Position numbers and translations under genes: made by a program
Notes under the pieces: model-generated
What the model saw: the letters and a program-made list of their open reading frames with translations, nothing else
Database searches by the model: none
What the model was told of the DNA's origin: nothing
Origin: JBHOQS01 sp042408875
GTDB taxonomy: Bacteria; Chloroflexota; UBA11872; JBHOQS01
NCBI GenBank assembly: GCA_042408875.1
Contig: JBHOQS010000022.1
Location: 434,001 to 498,000 of the forward strand
Length of the DNA: 64,000 nt
Direction: 5' to 3'
Shown here: positions 34,204 through 43,519 of the stretch, in pieces
Layout: each line of letters begins with the position of its first letter
Numbering within the stretch: the stretch's first letter is position 1

Positions 34204-36241
34204 CTCGGCGCGGCGGCGGTGGCGGCGCCGTCCCGCCGTAGCGGGTCGGCTGGGTGCCCTTGATGAACACCTCCTGGTAGGAAGGGCAGCCCCAGGAGGC
34301 CAGCAGGCCGTTCGAGATGCACAGCCACACCCGTACGACGCCCTCGGGCTGCTCAAACTTCTTGTTCGGCTGGCCTTCCAGTACGCGGTTCATAAACTCC
34401 TTCCAGACCGACGCTGCGCCAAGCGAGCCCGGCACCCGCTGCATCTCCTCACCGCGCGTGTTGCCCATCCACACACCGACGACCAGGTCCGGCGTATAGC
34501 CCATCGTCCAGGAGTCTTTCCAGTCATCGGTCGTGCCCGTCTTCACCGCGGCAATACGGCCGTCCCTGAGGTCAAGAGAATTCCCGAACGCTGGCCGGCG
34601 GGCATTGGGGTCAGACAGAATGTCGCTGATCAGATACGCCACTTCAGGCGAGAGTACCTGGCGTCCCTGTGGCTTAAGCTCATAAATCACGCGGCCGCGC
34701 GCGTCAAGCACTTTGAGCAACGGCGTCGGGTCCACTCGCACACCACCGTTGGCGAATACCGCGTAGGCGCCAGTGTGCTCGAGCAGGCGCACGCCACCTG
34801 AGCCCAACGTGAGCGACAGCACGGGTGGCAGGTCCGAGGCGATCCCCATATCGCGCGCTGTCTTAATAATGTCCTGGATACCGACTTGCTCTGCCAGCTT
34901 CACCGCCGGTACGTTATAGGAGTTTGCCAGCGCCTGGCGCAGCGTGACCCAGCCGTGGTAGTACCGATCGTAGTTCTTAGGGCTCCAGGACCCTTCCGGC
35001 AGGCGATAGGTCACTGGTGCGTCCAGAATGCGGGTCGCTGGTGTCCATTTGCCCTTGGCGAAGGCCGTGGCGTACGTGTACGGTTTGAACGAAGAGCCGG
35101 GCTGCCGCTCTGCCAGCGCCACGTTTACCTGGCCGTCGATCGCTTTGTTGAAGTAATCCACGCTGCCGACCATGGCGAGGATCTCGCCGGTCTGCGGACG
35201 AATAGCGACCAGCGCCGAGTTATTCACCCGCTGGCGAGCCAGGGCCGCCACGCGCTCGCGCACGACAGCCTCGGCAATCTGCTGCATCCCCATGTCAAGC
35301 GTTGTGTACACGCGCAGGCCGCCGCGGCGCACCACCTCCGGACCGAACCGCTGCTCCAGCACCTGCTTAACGTAGAACACGAAATGGGGCGCCTTAATCG
35401 GCACGTCCGTGCGCGGGACAAGCTGGATGGGAGTATTCCAGGCCTCCTCCGCTTGCTCCGGCGTAATCAGTTCCCAGCGCACCAGCGTGTCCAACACACT
35501 GCGCTGGCGCTGGCGCGCGGCCTCCCAGTTGACGGTGGGCGCATACACAGAGGGCGCTGCGGGCACTCCTGCCAGGAGCGTTGCCTCTGCCAGGTTCAGG
35601 TCCTTGGCGCTCTTGCCGAAGTAGTGCTGCGCCGCCGCCTCAACGCCGTAGGCCTGGTTACCGTAGAACACGTGGTTCAGATACATCTCCAGAATCTGAT
35701 CTTTGGTGTAGATCGACTCAACCTGGAGCGCCAGGACCAGCTCCCGTAGCTTGCGCTCAAACGTGCGCTCAGGTGCGCGCAGCAGCGCCGACTTGACGAG
35801 CTGCTGGGTGATCGTAGATCCACCCTGGACGGTGCGCTGGTGGCGCAGGTCGGCGATCGCCGCGCGGATGACGCCACGCAGGTCCAGGCCCGGGTGGGCA
35901 TAGAAGTGTACATCCTCGGCGCCGAGCGTGGCCAGGATCATCGCCGGAGAGACCTGGCTCAGCGGCACGATGATGCGCCGTTCTTCATAGAACTCAAAGA
36001 GCTCTTCCCCGTTGCGGTCGTAGACCACGGTACGCTGCGCGACCGGCTCCTCAGAGAGCTTCGTCGGCGATGGCAGATCGCGAATGATCATGGCGTAGGC
36101 TGTGCCGATGCCGGCCGCGCCGGCACCAAGGAAGGCAAGTGAAGCCAGCAGCGCGCTGAGGATGAGGATCGCCCAGGGCTGCTGTGCCTTCCGCTGGGGG
36201 CGGCGTCGGTGGCGTGCCGTGTACAGGCGTCGGGTGCGCAT
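34196..36241 (-). CDS. class A penicillin-binding protein (transglycosylase/transpeptidase)
   Basis: 681-residue bifunctional peptidoglycan synthase. A short basic cytoplasmic tail and membrane anchor lead to a GT51 domain with catalytic Glu 109 in GAEDVHFYAHPGLDLRG and the QGGSTITQQLVK motif. The transpeptidase domain has SSFKP near residue 382 as the acyl-serine motif, SYN in ANSYNVPAVKLAE, and KTGTTDDWKDSW near 564. The C-terminal tail is proline-rich. It precedes the MFS gene with an overlap. Together with murJ it makes the window's cell-wall set. Confidence 0.92.
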   Translation of the reverse strand: MRTRRLYTARHRRRPQRKAQQPWAILILSALLASLAFLGAGAAGIGTAYAMIIRDLPSPTKLSEEPVAQRTVVYDRNGEELFEFYEERRIIVPLSQVSPAMILATLGAEDVHFYAHPGLDLRGVIRAAIADLRHQRTVQGGSTITQQLVKSALLRAPERTFERKLRELVLALQVESIYTKDQILEMYLNHVFYGNQAYGVEAAAQHYFGKSAKDLNLAEATLLAGVPAAPSVYAPTVNWEAARQRQRSVLDTLVRWELITPEQAEEAWNTPIQLVPRTDVPIKAPHFVFYVKQVLEQRFGPEVVRRGGLRVYTTLDMGMQQIAEAVVRERVAALARQRVNNSALVAIRPQTGEILAMVGSVDYFNKAIDGQVNVALAERQPGSSFKPYTYATAFAKGKWTPATRILDAPVTYRLPEGSWSPKNYDRYYHGWVTLRQALANSYNVPAVKLAEQVGIQDIIKTARDMGIASDLPPVLSLTLGSGGVRLLEHTGAYAVFANGGVRVDPTPLLKVLDARGRVIYELKPQGRQVLSPEVAYLISDILSDPNARRPAFGNSLDLRDGRIAAVKTGTTDDWKDSWTMGYTPDLVVGVWMGNTRGEEMQRVPGSLGAASVWKEFMNRVLEGQPNKKFEQPEGVVRVWLCISNGLLASWGCPSYQEVFIKGTQPTRYGGTAPPPPPRRDE

Positions 36242-36686
36242 GGGCTAACGGTCCTCGTCTGTGCCTATGTGTGCGGTACGTCCTACGTGTGGACGCCAAT
36301 ATAGCCAACGACGGAAGATAGACAGATCGTATGGCGCGACGGCCGGATAAGCGCCGCTGGCATGCACCTCCGCAGGCTTCGTGCCAGGCAGCATCTGCCC
36401 AGTCCCCGTGCCGCCGTCATCCACTGCTAGAACGATTATAGAGACGGCGAGGGCCCGGTGCACATTTAGGTCTGGGAATGGCCAGGCCCCTGATAACTAA
36501 GATAATAAAGTAAAAAAACGCTACCCTGCGCGCCTCCTTCCAGGTCCTGCAGGGTTGGTTTGGATTGTTCAAGATTGTTTAAGAGTCGGTCAAGTCGCTG
36601 TGGAGGGTTTCGGAAGGGGCGGCAGGGATAGCGTCGGTCAGCTGTAATATCGATAAAATATATTTATATGTATTTATATTTCTATA
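36242..36686. other. 445-base spacer with AT-rich end, no supported gene
   Basis: The left part holds the promoter of the leftward penicillin-binding protein. The stretch from about 36640 to 36690 is AT-rich, with TATTTATAT-type near repeats, and abuts the hsp20 stop. A related poly-A/T tract lies near 36495-36520. A 72-codon leftward frame at 36245-36463 has no recognisable features and is not called. Confidence 0.45.
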
Positions 36687-37166
36687 TTAATGATGGGCAA
36701 CCTGCTCAGCATGCACTGGGATGCGCTTCGGCCGCAGGCTCTCCGCCTTCGGCATCCGCACCATCAGCACGCCGTTGTCGATGCGCGCCTCAATCTGGTC
36801 CGCATTGATGCCGCCGGGCAGCGTCATCCGCTCGACAAGCTCCTCGGACGGCGCGAAGCCCTGCCAAATGGGCGTCGCCCGCTCCGGCAGCGTGTAGGAG
36901 CGCTTGCAGCGGATGGTCAGCTGGTTCTGCTGCACCGTCACCTCGCAATCCTCTGGCCGCACGCCCGGAACTGGCGCGTACAGCAGGTAGGCATCATCAG
37001 TCTCATAGAGCGAGGTCGCGGTGCGCAGATCCGGCCAGGACCAGGCCTGCCACTCGCGGAAGAAGGTCTCGAACGGGCGGACAAACGCCTGATCGAAGAG
37101 CCGATCGAACGCATCCCGCAGGCTGAGCACCCCGGCACCCGGCTCATACCGCTGGATCATCGCCAT
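36687..37166 (-). CDS. small heat shock protein, Hsp20 family
   Basis: ATP-independent holdase chaperone of 159 residues that binds unfolding proteins. The alpha-crystallin domain spans about residues 50-145, with APVPGVRPEDCEVTVQQNQL and the C-terminal signature INADQIEARIDNGVLMVRMPK. A C-terminal IPV motif (RIPVHAE) is the usual oligomerisation anchor. The ATG is preceded by AAGGAGGTGAGGA, an unusually full ribosome binding site. No CIRCE-type inverted repeat was seen upstream. It is transcribed alone. Confidence 0.93.
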   Translation of the reverse strand: MAMIQRYEPGAGVLSLRDAFDRLFDQAFVRPFETFFREWQAWSWPDLRTATSLYETDDAYLLYAPVPGVRPEDCEVTVQQNQLTIRCKRSYTLPERATPIWQGFAPSEELVERMTLPGGINADQIEARIDNGVLMVRMPKAESLRPKRIPVHAEQVAHH

Positions 37167-37513
37167 GGCTCCTCACCTCCTTGTGCGTCTGTCTGCGTCT
37201 CTGCGTTCTTAGAGGGTTTGGAGGACGTAGAGCGTCTAGGCTCTTGAGCGTCTCTGCTCGATCCCTCCTGGCGTGCAGCTCGTCGCACGCGTGCCGGCTC
37301 GCTACGGCGCTAGCCGGCACCCCTATCCGGTGGTTCCGTTGTTTTATCTAGCGCGAGCCTCATCAAGACGCAATAGGAGAGGCGCTAAAACTTCGTCAGA
37401 AATGCGTAGAAACAAACTTTACGTAACTTTAGCGATGTGGCTGAGGCGAAATACTGCGGGTAGCGAGTAGCGGCAGCTAGCCTGGTCTGGCCCCGGAGGC
37501 GCCTTCGCGCGGG
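37167..37513. promoter_or_regulatory. upstream region of hsp20, no gene
   Basis: A 347-base spacer holding the promoter of the leftward hsp20 gene and the 3' flank of the SDR gene. A rightward frame at 37273-37470 has no features. I looked for the CIRCE consensus and for a HAIR-type repeat and found neither. An AT-rich patch spans about 37385-37440. Confidence 0.4.
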
Positions 37514-38302
37514 CTAATCAACGCCGGGTGGCTTAGCGAGCACTCCAGCAGTCTTGCCTCCGTCGATGGGGATCGCGGCACCGGTAATGAAGCGCGCCTC
37601 GTCGGTGCAGAGGAAGAGCACCAACGCTGCTACTTCCTCCGGCGTCGCGATGCGGTTGAGCGCCGTTGCGCCGGCCACCGCGCGATCGAAGGCTACGGGA
37701 TCCGGCGCTTTCGCGCGCGCCTCCTGCATCATCAGCGTCTCAACCGGGCCGGGGCAGATCGCGTTCACGCGGATATTCTGATGGCCGTGTGCCAGCGCTA
37801 ACGCTTTCGTCAGGCCGATCACCCCGTGCTTGCTAGCACAGTACACCGGGTCCTCTGCACGCCCGATCAGTCCTGCGTTCGAGGAGTCGTTGATGATCAC
37901 CCCGCCGCCCTGGCGGGCCATGTAGGGAATAGCGAACTTGCAGCCGAGGAAGACGCCCTTCAAGTTCGTATCGATTGTGGCGTTCCACTCCTCCTCAGTC
38001 ACGTCTGGCACCGGTTTCTTCATGTTGATACCGGCGTTGTTGAAGAGGATATCCAGCCTGCCGTACCGCTCGACCGCCGTCTCGATCAGGCGGCGCACGT
38101 CCCCGGCCAGGCGCACATCGGTCTGGACGAAGGTGCACTCCCCACCGCTCTCGTGCACCAGCCGGGCCGTTTCCTCACCGCGCGCAACATTGCGGTTGCC
38201 GATGACGATGCGGGCGCCTTCCCGGGCAAAGAGCAGAGCGGTAGCGCGGCCGATGCCTGAGCCACCGCCGGTGATCACCGCAACCTTGCCCGCCAGCTTC
38301 AT
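37514..38302 (-). CDS. short-chain dehydrogenase/reductase, SDR
   Basis: NAD(P)-dependent oxidoreductase of 262 residues. The cofactor glycine motif TGGGSGIG is at 11-18, the NNAG motif at 88-91, the catalytic Ser in NDSSNAG near 140, and YCASK with Tyr 154 and Lys 158. A PGPVET segment and a C-terminal PIDGG complete the pattern of classical SDRs such as glucose/3-ketoacyl reductase relatives. The start at 38302 is supported by AGGAGTGAGG. It lies four bases after the DedA gene. Substrate is not deducible. Confidence 0.9.
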   Translation of the reverse strand: MKLAGKVAVITGGGSGIGRATALLFAREGARIVIGNRNVARGEETARLVHESGGECTFVQTDVRLAGDVRRLIETAVERYGRLDILFNNAGINMKKPVPDVTEEEWNATIDTNLKGVFLGCKFAIPYMARQGGGVIINDSSNAGLIGRAEDPVYCASKHGVIGLTKALALAHGHQNIRVNAICPGPVETLMMQEARAKAPDPVAFDRAVAGATALNRIATPEEVAALVLFLCTDEARFITGAAIPIDGGKTAGVLAKPPGVD

Positions 38303-38306
38303 CGCC

Positions 38307-38981
38307 TCACTCCTGTGCTGGCCGCAGCCGCCGGCGCAGCCGCGCGGCGAGTGCGCCATGGCTTTCCTTGAACATATGGATCGCCGTCGGCATGGCTGAC
38401 AGGACAATAATCAGCAGGACGATCGGCAGCAGGTACTTATCCGGGTCGGGGATGATGCTGCCCAGGAAGTAGCCCCCCAGCGTCATACTGCTGACCCAGA
38501 GGGCAGCGCCGAGGAAATTATAGATCGCGAAGTCGCGGTAGCGCATCGCAGCGACGCCAGCGACGATGGGCGCGAAGGTGCGGATCGCCGGAAGAAAGCG
38601 CGCCAGTACGATCGCCTTCCCCCCGTGCCGCTGGTAAAACGCCTCAGCTTTGAGCAGATTGCGCTTGTGGAAGAAGAGCGAATCCTCGCGCAGAAACAGC
38701 CCCCGTCCTACACGCAGGCCAAACGAATACCCGACTGCGTCACCCAGCACCGCTGCCACGAAGAGCAGCGGAACGAGGATGCGGGTGTCCAGCTCATTGG
38801 GCAAGACGGCCTTCCCAGCGGGGGAGGCCAGGAAGCCTGCGGTGAAGAGCAGGCTGTCGCCGGGCAGGAAGAACCCGAAGAGCAGGCCTGACTCTGCGAA
38901 GACAATGAGAAACAGCCCCACATAACCGACCGTGACGATCAGTGTCTTGAGGTCGGTGAGTACTGCAGGATCAATATGCAC
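38307..38981 (-). CDS. DedA family membrane protein
   Basis: 224-residue polytopic protein of the DedA/SNARE-associated family, implicated in lipid carrier recycling (undecaprenyl phosphate translocation) and membrane homeostasis. Family landmarks: LIVFAESGLLFGFFLPGDSL near the start, then GDAVGYSFGLRVGR and ARFLPAIRTFAPIVAG, with the conserved acidic and arginine residues. It is followed directly by the SDR gene. It joins murJ and the penicillin-binding protein as an envelope-related gene of this window. Confidence 0.9.
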   Translation of the reverse strand: MHIDPAVLTDLKTLIVTVGYVGLFLIVFAESGLLFGFFLPGDSLLFTAGFLASPAGKAVLPNELDTRILVPLLFVAAVLGDAVGYSFGLRVGRGLFLREDSLFFHKRNLLKAEAFYQRHGGKAIVLARFLPAIRTFAPIVAGVAAMRYRDFAIYNFLGAALWVSSMTLGGYFLGSIIPDPDKYLLPIVLLIIVLSAMPTAIHMFKESHGALAARLRRRLRPAQE

Positions 38982-39145
38982 AGGCTGCCACGGCCTCCCT
39001 TATGTCCTTATGTGCTAGGCTCACATATGTGCACCGGCCCGACCTGCGGGCATGGCGCCAGCGCAGATAGAGCGAGTATAACAGACCGTGCGCTCCCGTT
39101 GCAGCGGTACGGTCCCGTTTACCGCTCCTTAAGTAAATTACTTTG

Positions 39146-39409
39146 TTACTTGGCCTCGCGCACCTCAAAGACGATCCGGCCGTCGGGGCTGCGACGGTAG
39201 CGGAGCGCCCAACCCTTCTGCTTCGCTGCCATGGTCAGGCGTCGCTTCACAGCACGCTGCGTCTCGCCTTCTTTAAGCGTGACCGTGCCCCACTCCCCCG
39301 GCTTGAGCGTGTCGAGGAACCCCAGATACTCGCTCAGATCCAGGGTCGGAGACCGCCTTCTTCTCAACTTCTGCACCTCTTCCTCAGACAGCTTTTCGAA
39401 GATCGGCAT
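39146..39409 (-). CDS. small conserved-looking hypothetical protein
   Basis: 87 residues, basic at the C-terminal half, with an N-terminal charged helix (KLSEEEVQKLRRRR) and a compact predicted alpha/beta stretch (EWGTVTLKEGETQRAVKRRLTMAAKQKG). GAGG stands about eight bases before the ATG. The sequence looks like a real small cytoplasmic protein, possibly nucleic-acid binding because of its charge, but I recognise no family. Neighbours are the DedA gene and the end of the ACIII operon. Confidence 0.6.
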   Translation of the reverse strand: MPIFEKLSEEEVQKLRRRRSPTLDLSEYLGFLDTLKPGEWGTVTLKEGETQRAVKRRLTMAAKQKGWALRYRRSPDGRIVFEVREAK

Positions 39410-39690
39410 TTATCAACCTCGCGTGCTCAAAGTTATTTCCAGTGTTCCCCACGAATGGAGTATACCAGAAATGGGGGCAAGAAGTGCAAACACGCAAGGT
39501 GGATTGCCGTCCTGCAGTCCTAACATAACTCTCTCCACGGCGTCCCTATGCAGCGCTGTGGAACACCGCCGCAGGATTGCTGCCCTCACATCTCTCCGAA
39601 TTCGAACCGAATCGAAGTGGATCGGCGTGAAACCAGAGTGACTGACCCAGAGTGACGTAGATGCAATCACGAAGGCCTCCAGCGCTGCGG

Positions 39691-40257
39691 CTAACCTGGT
39701 GGTGCTCCAGGCAGGCTTCGGATGTAGTGCACGAGAATCCACCGCTCTTCCATGGTGAGAAGCGCTCGAAACGGAGGCATGCCGGCGAGTGTTTGCTCGT
39801 CTCGTACACCGTATGAGATGCGGTAGAAAAGCTCGCCATCAGGCTTCTGCTGTGTCTCCGCGGCGCTGAGATCGACCGGCGGCCGCACGCCGGCCGCGCG
39901 GAAGTACCCTACTAGGATACCGTCACCGCGGCCGGCCCGTCCATGGCACATAGCGCAGTTGGTCTGATAGAGCGCGGCGCCGCGCTCAAGCATGCCCGGC
40001 CCTGCCGGCACCGGGTTGGTGAGCGCGGCAGCGTCCTCAGCGCGAAGGGGCGCATCTTTCCCGGAGACGGGTACGGCGTCCGGCGGTGACGCACGGCGCG
40101 GTGGCTCCTGGCGGCGGTACGACGGCTGGTAGTGCATCTCGGAGAAAATGTCAAACGGATAGCTGCCACGCCCACAGGCCAGCAGCAGCAGGGCTGCCAG
40201 GGCAAGGCCGCGCCGGCTCAGGCGTCCTCCCTGCATTCCGTGCCCCCGGCTACCCAC
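39691..40257 (-). CDS. actE: ACIII monohaem cytochrome c subunit ActE
   Basis: Lipid-anchored cytochrome c of 188 residues in Alternative Complex III, the quinol:electron acceptor oxidoreductase that replaces bc1. A GTG start at 40257 follows GGGAGG; an ATG 21 bases later is possible. The signal (SRRGLALAALLLLACG) ends in a lipobox Cys 28. The haem site CAMCH is at 101-105, with a likely Met ligand in LAGMPPF. It is the last gene of the operon, overlapping actD by eight bases. An SDIFSEMHYQPSYRRQ-like segment after the lipobox is typical of ActE. Confidence 0.88.
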   Translation of the reverse strand: MGSRGHGMQGGRLSRRGLALAALLLLACGRGSYPFDIFSEMHYQPSYRRQEPPRRASPPDAVPVSGKDAPLRAEDAAALTNPVPAGPGMLERGAALYQTNCAMCHGRAGRGDGILVGYFRAAGVRPPVDLSAAETQQKPDGELFYRISYGVRDEQTLAGMPPFRALLTMEERWILVHYIRSLPGAPPG

Positions 40258-40852
40258 GATCGCCCCTCCCTTGTGACGGCTCGACGATGACATCAGCGGC
40301 GCCCGCGCGGTGCAGCGCCTTCTGCGCCGCCTCCGCGCGCTCGCGCGGCAAGCGCACGAGCACCCCGATATAGCCCTCACTGATACGCGGGTCATACACC
40401 CGCGGCAGCACCGCCGGGAGCCGCGACTCGAAGAGAATACCGGCAATCGTGAACAGGATTGCCCCGAGCATGGTACCCTCGTACAAGATCACCAACATCG
40501 CCGGCCAGGCCAGCAGCGGCTTGCCTCCCGTCACCAGGGGGTAGCTCAACTGCGTGCCCGCGGTCACCAGGAGCCCGACGATGAACCCGCACGCTGCGCC
40601 GACGAACGGGAAGACGTACAGCCGGTGTGGCACCGGGTCTTCACCAAATGTGCCGGGCGGATACGGCGCATCAGTGAGCACCTCTACCTGCGCGGCTCCG
40701 ACCTCCTTCGCCCGCACGGCCTCGATGGCGTCGGCTGCCGCTGCCGGCTCGCGGAAGAGGCCTAGCAGGACGGTAAACGTTGCTGCCGCGCCGGGTGGTG
40801 CGGCACGCCCGGCCATGCGCACGGAGCGGTCTGCATCTGTTTGACGCTCCAT
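40250..40852 (-). CDS. actD: ACIII subunit ActD (DUF3341)
   Basis: 200-residue membrane protein with two helices (FVGAACGFIVGLLVTAG and YEGTMLGAILFTIAGIL) joined by a periplasmic loop, the arrangement of DUF3341/ActD. It has an N-terminal cytoplasmic alpha/beta domain (LLGLFREPAAAADAIEAVRA). In ACIII it packs beside ActC/ActF and may contribute to the proton path. It lies nine bases after actC and overlaps actE by eight. Confidence 0.9.
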   Translation of the reverse strand: MERQTDADRSVRMAGRAAPPGAAATFTVLLGLFREPAAAADAIEAVRAKEVGAAQVEVLTDAPYPPGTFGEDPVPHRLYVFPFVGAACGFIVGLLVTAGTQLSYPLVTGGKPLLAWPAMLVILYEGTMLGAILFTIAGILFESRLPAVLPRVYDPRISEGYIGVLVRLPRERAEAAQKALHRAGAADVIVEPSQGRGDRG

Positions 40853-40861
40853 CGCCTGACC

Positions 40862-42241
40862 TCACTCGCGCAGTACCGCCGGCACGCGCCGGCGGCCGAT
40901 CTCCAGCTCGGTGCGGAGCCGCACACCCTCTTTGATGTCGGCCGGGGGGATAATCGGGAAGAGCCTGGCGAATGTCAGTATCCCCAGCGCGACCACACCG
41001 AACGACGCCGCCGTAAGCACATATTCAGGGAACCTGGGAGCGTAGTCCTGCCATACGAACGTCAACGGCTGCTTGTACATTAACCCTGGCACCACGATCA
41101 GGTAGCGCTCCAGCCACATGCCAACATTCACCAGGATCGAAGTCCAGAGCATCGCTGCGGGATTGCGCCGCACTGACCGAAAGAGCCACAGCGGCACTGG
41201 GATCACGTAGGCGGTCAGGAAGAAGAGGAGCGTGAGCAGGTTCCACGGCCACTGGAAGAACTTCAGCTCCCAGACGCGCACTTCCTCCTCGGCGCCTGAG
41301 TAGAGGGCAAAGACAATATCGAGCAGGGCAAAGTAGAGCCAGGTGGTGGCCACTACGGTAAGCAGCCTGCCCAGGGCATCGAAATGATCGGGCGTGATAT
41401 AGCGCTCTAGCCGCAGCGCGCGCCGCAGGATCACCATGAGAGTCACCACCGCAGCGACGCCGGAGTGCACCGCACCGATCACGAAGTAGGGAGCGAAGAT
41501 GGTCGCATGCCAGGTCGGGACGAGCGACACGGCGAAGTCCCATGACACGATACTGTGGACTGAGACGAACACCGGCAGGATCAATGCCGACAGCAGGATG
41601 CCCGCCAGGGTCTGCAGCTGCCATTGCCGCGCCGAGCCGCGAAAACCCAGGGCCAGAATGCTGTAGAGCCGCTTCAGCGGGCCGCTGGCGCAGTCGCGCG
41701 CCAGCGCCAGGTCCGGGATCAACGCGACGTAGACGAAGAGCGAGCTCCCAATCAAATAGGTGCCGATCGCGCTGGGGTCCCACACCAGCGGCGAGCGAAC
41801 ACCCGGCCACACGCCGCGGAAGAAGTCATAGGGGAATACCCAGTAGATCGTGCGCCACGGCCGGCCAGTGTGGATCAGCGGGAAGATGGCCGCCGTCGCC
41901 AGGGAGAAGATGGTCAGCACCTCGGCAGCGCGCGTGACCGGGCGCCGCCACTCGGCGTGCGTGAGCCGCAGGATCGCCGAGATCATCACGCCAGCGTGGC
42001 TGATCCCAACCCAGAACACGAAGTTGGTGATCAACACGGCCCACATCACCGGCCGGTTGATGCCTAGGATGCCCAGGCCGTAGACAACCATGAAACCGAA
42101 GGTCACAAGCCCGGCGCCGGCAAGCAGGCCAAGCCCCGCAGCTGCTGCCCAGAACCACAGCGGCGTGTGGAAGTTAAACCACAGCAGGTCCTCGTTGACC
42201 CGCCGCGCCCGTTCCTGCTCGTCTTCTGCCGTGCTGACCAT
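40862..42241 (-). CDS. actC: ACIII NrfD-like quinol-binding subunit ActC
   Basis: Polytopic protein of 459 residues and about ten helices. The core is the NrfD/PsrC fold, with the pattern FWVGISHAGVMISAILRLTHAEWRRPVTRAAE near residues 76-107 and the later RSPLVWDPSAIGTYL. Acidic and histidine residues in these helices line the expected quinol site. It oxidises menaquinol and passes electrons to ActB. It follows the other NrfD-like gene by four bases. Confidence 0.92.
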   Translation of the reverse strand: MVSTAEDEQERARRVNEDLLWFNFHTPLWFWAAAAGLGLLAGAGLVTFGFMVVYGLGILGINRPVMWAVLITNFVFWVGISHAGVMISAILRLTHAEWRRPVTRAAEVLTIFSLATAAIFPLIHTGRPWRTIYWVFPYDFFRGVWPGVRSPLVWDPSAIGTYLIGSSLFVYVALIPDLALARDCASGPLKRLYSILALGFRGSARQWQLQTLAGILLSALILPVFVSVHSIVSWDFAVSLVPTWHATIFAPYFVIGAVHSGVAAVVTLMVILRRALRLERYITPDHFDALGRLLTVVATTWLYFALLDIVFALYSGAEEEVRVWELKFFQWPWNLLTLLFFLTAYVIPVPLWLFRSVRRNPAAMLWTSILVNVGMWLERYLIVVPGLMYKQPLTFVWQDYAPRFPEYVLTAASFGVVALGILTFARLFPIIPPADIKEGVRLRTELEIGRRRVPAVLRE

Positions 42242-42245
42242 GGTC

Positions 42246-43517
42246 TTACTCCGGCTTTGCCACAGCTATCGCATGGGCGCGCGCCAGGAACACAGGCCGG
42301 CGCAACCGCTCGCCCGCGGCCCGCTCCCACTGCGCCGACGGACCACAGAGCCACGCTGCGCCCAGCACGAACACAAGCGCGAGGGCCAGCGCCCCGGCCA
42401 CCATCAGCACGTCGAGCAGATCCGGCCCGCGCAGCGGAGGAAGGTGCTCGAGCTCACGGACCGTGACATCTTCGATAGAGAAGGGCAGCACGTAGAGCCG
42501 CACACGATCGAGGAAGAGCCCGGCCAGCACACTGAGCGATGCTAGCGACGGCCCCCAGATACTACCGCGCACCCTATTCCAGATCAGCAAGAGAAACGGC
42601 ACCACGATGGCGAGCCCAAAGCTCGCCAGGAACACCCCAATGCCCGGGCCGGCTGCCAGGAAGCCAAGCGTCAGCTGATCAGACGGCGTCCGCCCATACC
42701 ATTTCACGATGAAGTCCGACCACCAGAAATAAAACCGAAAGAGGGAGAGCACCAGCACCAGCGTCCCGAGAATACGGAAATGCTGCCGCTCCAGACCACC
42801 ATGATCCCGGCAGCCCCGATAGATCGCCAGGGCCGTCAGCGTCAGGAGAGCGACGCCGCCCTGGAGCCCGGTGACGGCATGGAACGGTGGATACACGGCG
42901 CTGCGCCAACCCGGCACCAGGCTCATGGAGAAGTCAAGGCTTACCAAGGTGTGCACCAGTACATACAACATGAGATAAAAGCCGCCCAGCACGGTCAAGC
43001 CGACCTCTAGCACCGGCCAGCGCGAGGAGGCCCCATCCCAGCCGAGGCTCAACCGCCGGGTCCAGCCGGTCGAGGCGCGATCGCGCCGGCGGGCCAGATC
43101 AGGGACGCTGCCGAAGTAGAGGAGCGCGAGGCCGGTGATCGTGAGGAGCAGAAGTGCCAAGGCATCCCAGAGCACTGGGGCGCCGAAACGCCAGACCAGC
43201 CAGAGGCTCTGGCGGCCTTCAAGCGGTGGCAGCGCTGGGAGGCCCAGGAGCACCAGGACGAACGTCACCACGCCGGCGGCGTACCAGAGCTCCGCCGGTC
43301 GGCGGAGCGGCCGGGCCCATTGCCCGTGCGTGACGCGCGTCGCCCAGGCGAGCACCGGGGCACCCTGGGCAGACGACAGCAGAAAGGCCATCACCGCCAT
43401 AAGATAGCCCCAGCCGCTACGCGTCGTAGACGCCTCCAGTGCACGCAGAACCATAGCGGCAGCACCGGCTGCCGCAAGGAGCGAGAGGAGCAGCGCTCCC
43501 CATATCCAGCGATGCAC
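42246..43517 (-). CDS. second NrfD-like subunit of ACIII (ActF-type)
   Basis: 423-residue membrane protein with about ten helices and an NrfD-like layout: AFLLSSAQGAPVLAWATRVTHGQWARPLRRPAELW parallels the first NrfD motif, and APVLWDALALLLLTITGLALLYFGSVPDLARRRD the second. It is clearly homologous to actC but divergent. In known ACIII, ActF is the second NrfD-like subunit and is usually encoded after ActE; here it lies between the Fe-S subunit and ActC. Assignment as the ActF equivalent is by elimination, so the symbol is left blank. Confidence 0.75.
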   Translation of the reverse strand: MHRWIWGALLLSLLAAAGAAAMVLRALEASTTRSGWGYLMAVMAFLLSSAQGAPVLAWATRVTHGQWARPLRRPAELWYAAGVVTFVLVLLGLPALPPLEGRQSLWLVWRFGAPVLWDALALLLLTITGLALLYFGSVPDLARRRDRASTGWTRRLSLGWDGASSRWPVLEVGLTVLGGFYLMLYVLVHTLVSLDFSMSLVPGWRSAVYPPFHAVTGLQGGVALLTLTALAIYRGCRDHGGLERQHFRILGTLVLVLSLFRFYFWWSDFIVKWYGRTPSDQLTLGFLAAGPGIGVFLASFGLAIVVPFLLLIWNRVRGSIWGPSLASLSVLAGLFLDRVRLYVLPFSIEDVTVRELEHLPPLRGPDLLDVLMVAGALALALVFVLGAAWLCGPSAQWERAAGERLRRPVFLARAHAIAVAKPE

Positions 43518-43519
43518 GG

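Noticed and set aside
36245..36463. 72-codon leftward frame upstream of the penicillin-binding protein
   Set aside because: No ribosome binding site or features; it covers the probable promoter.
37167..37513. CIRCE/HrcA operator upstream of hsp20
   Set aside because: No TTAGCACTC-type inverted repeat is present in the spacer.
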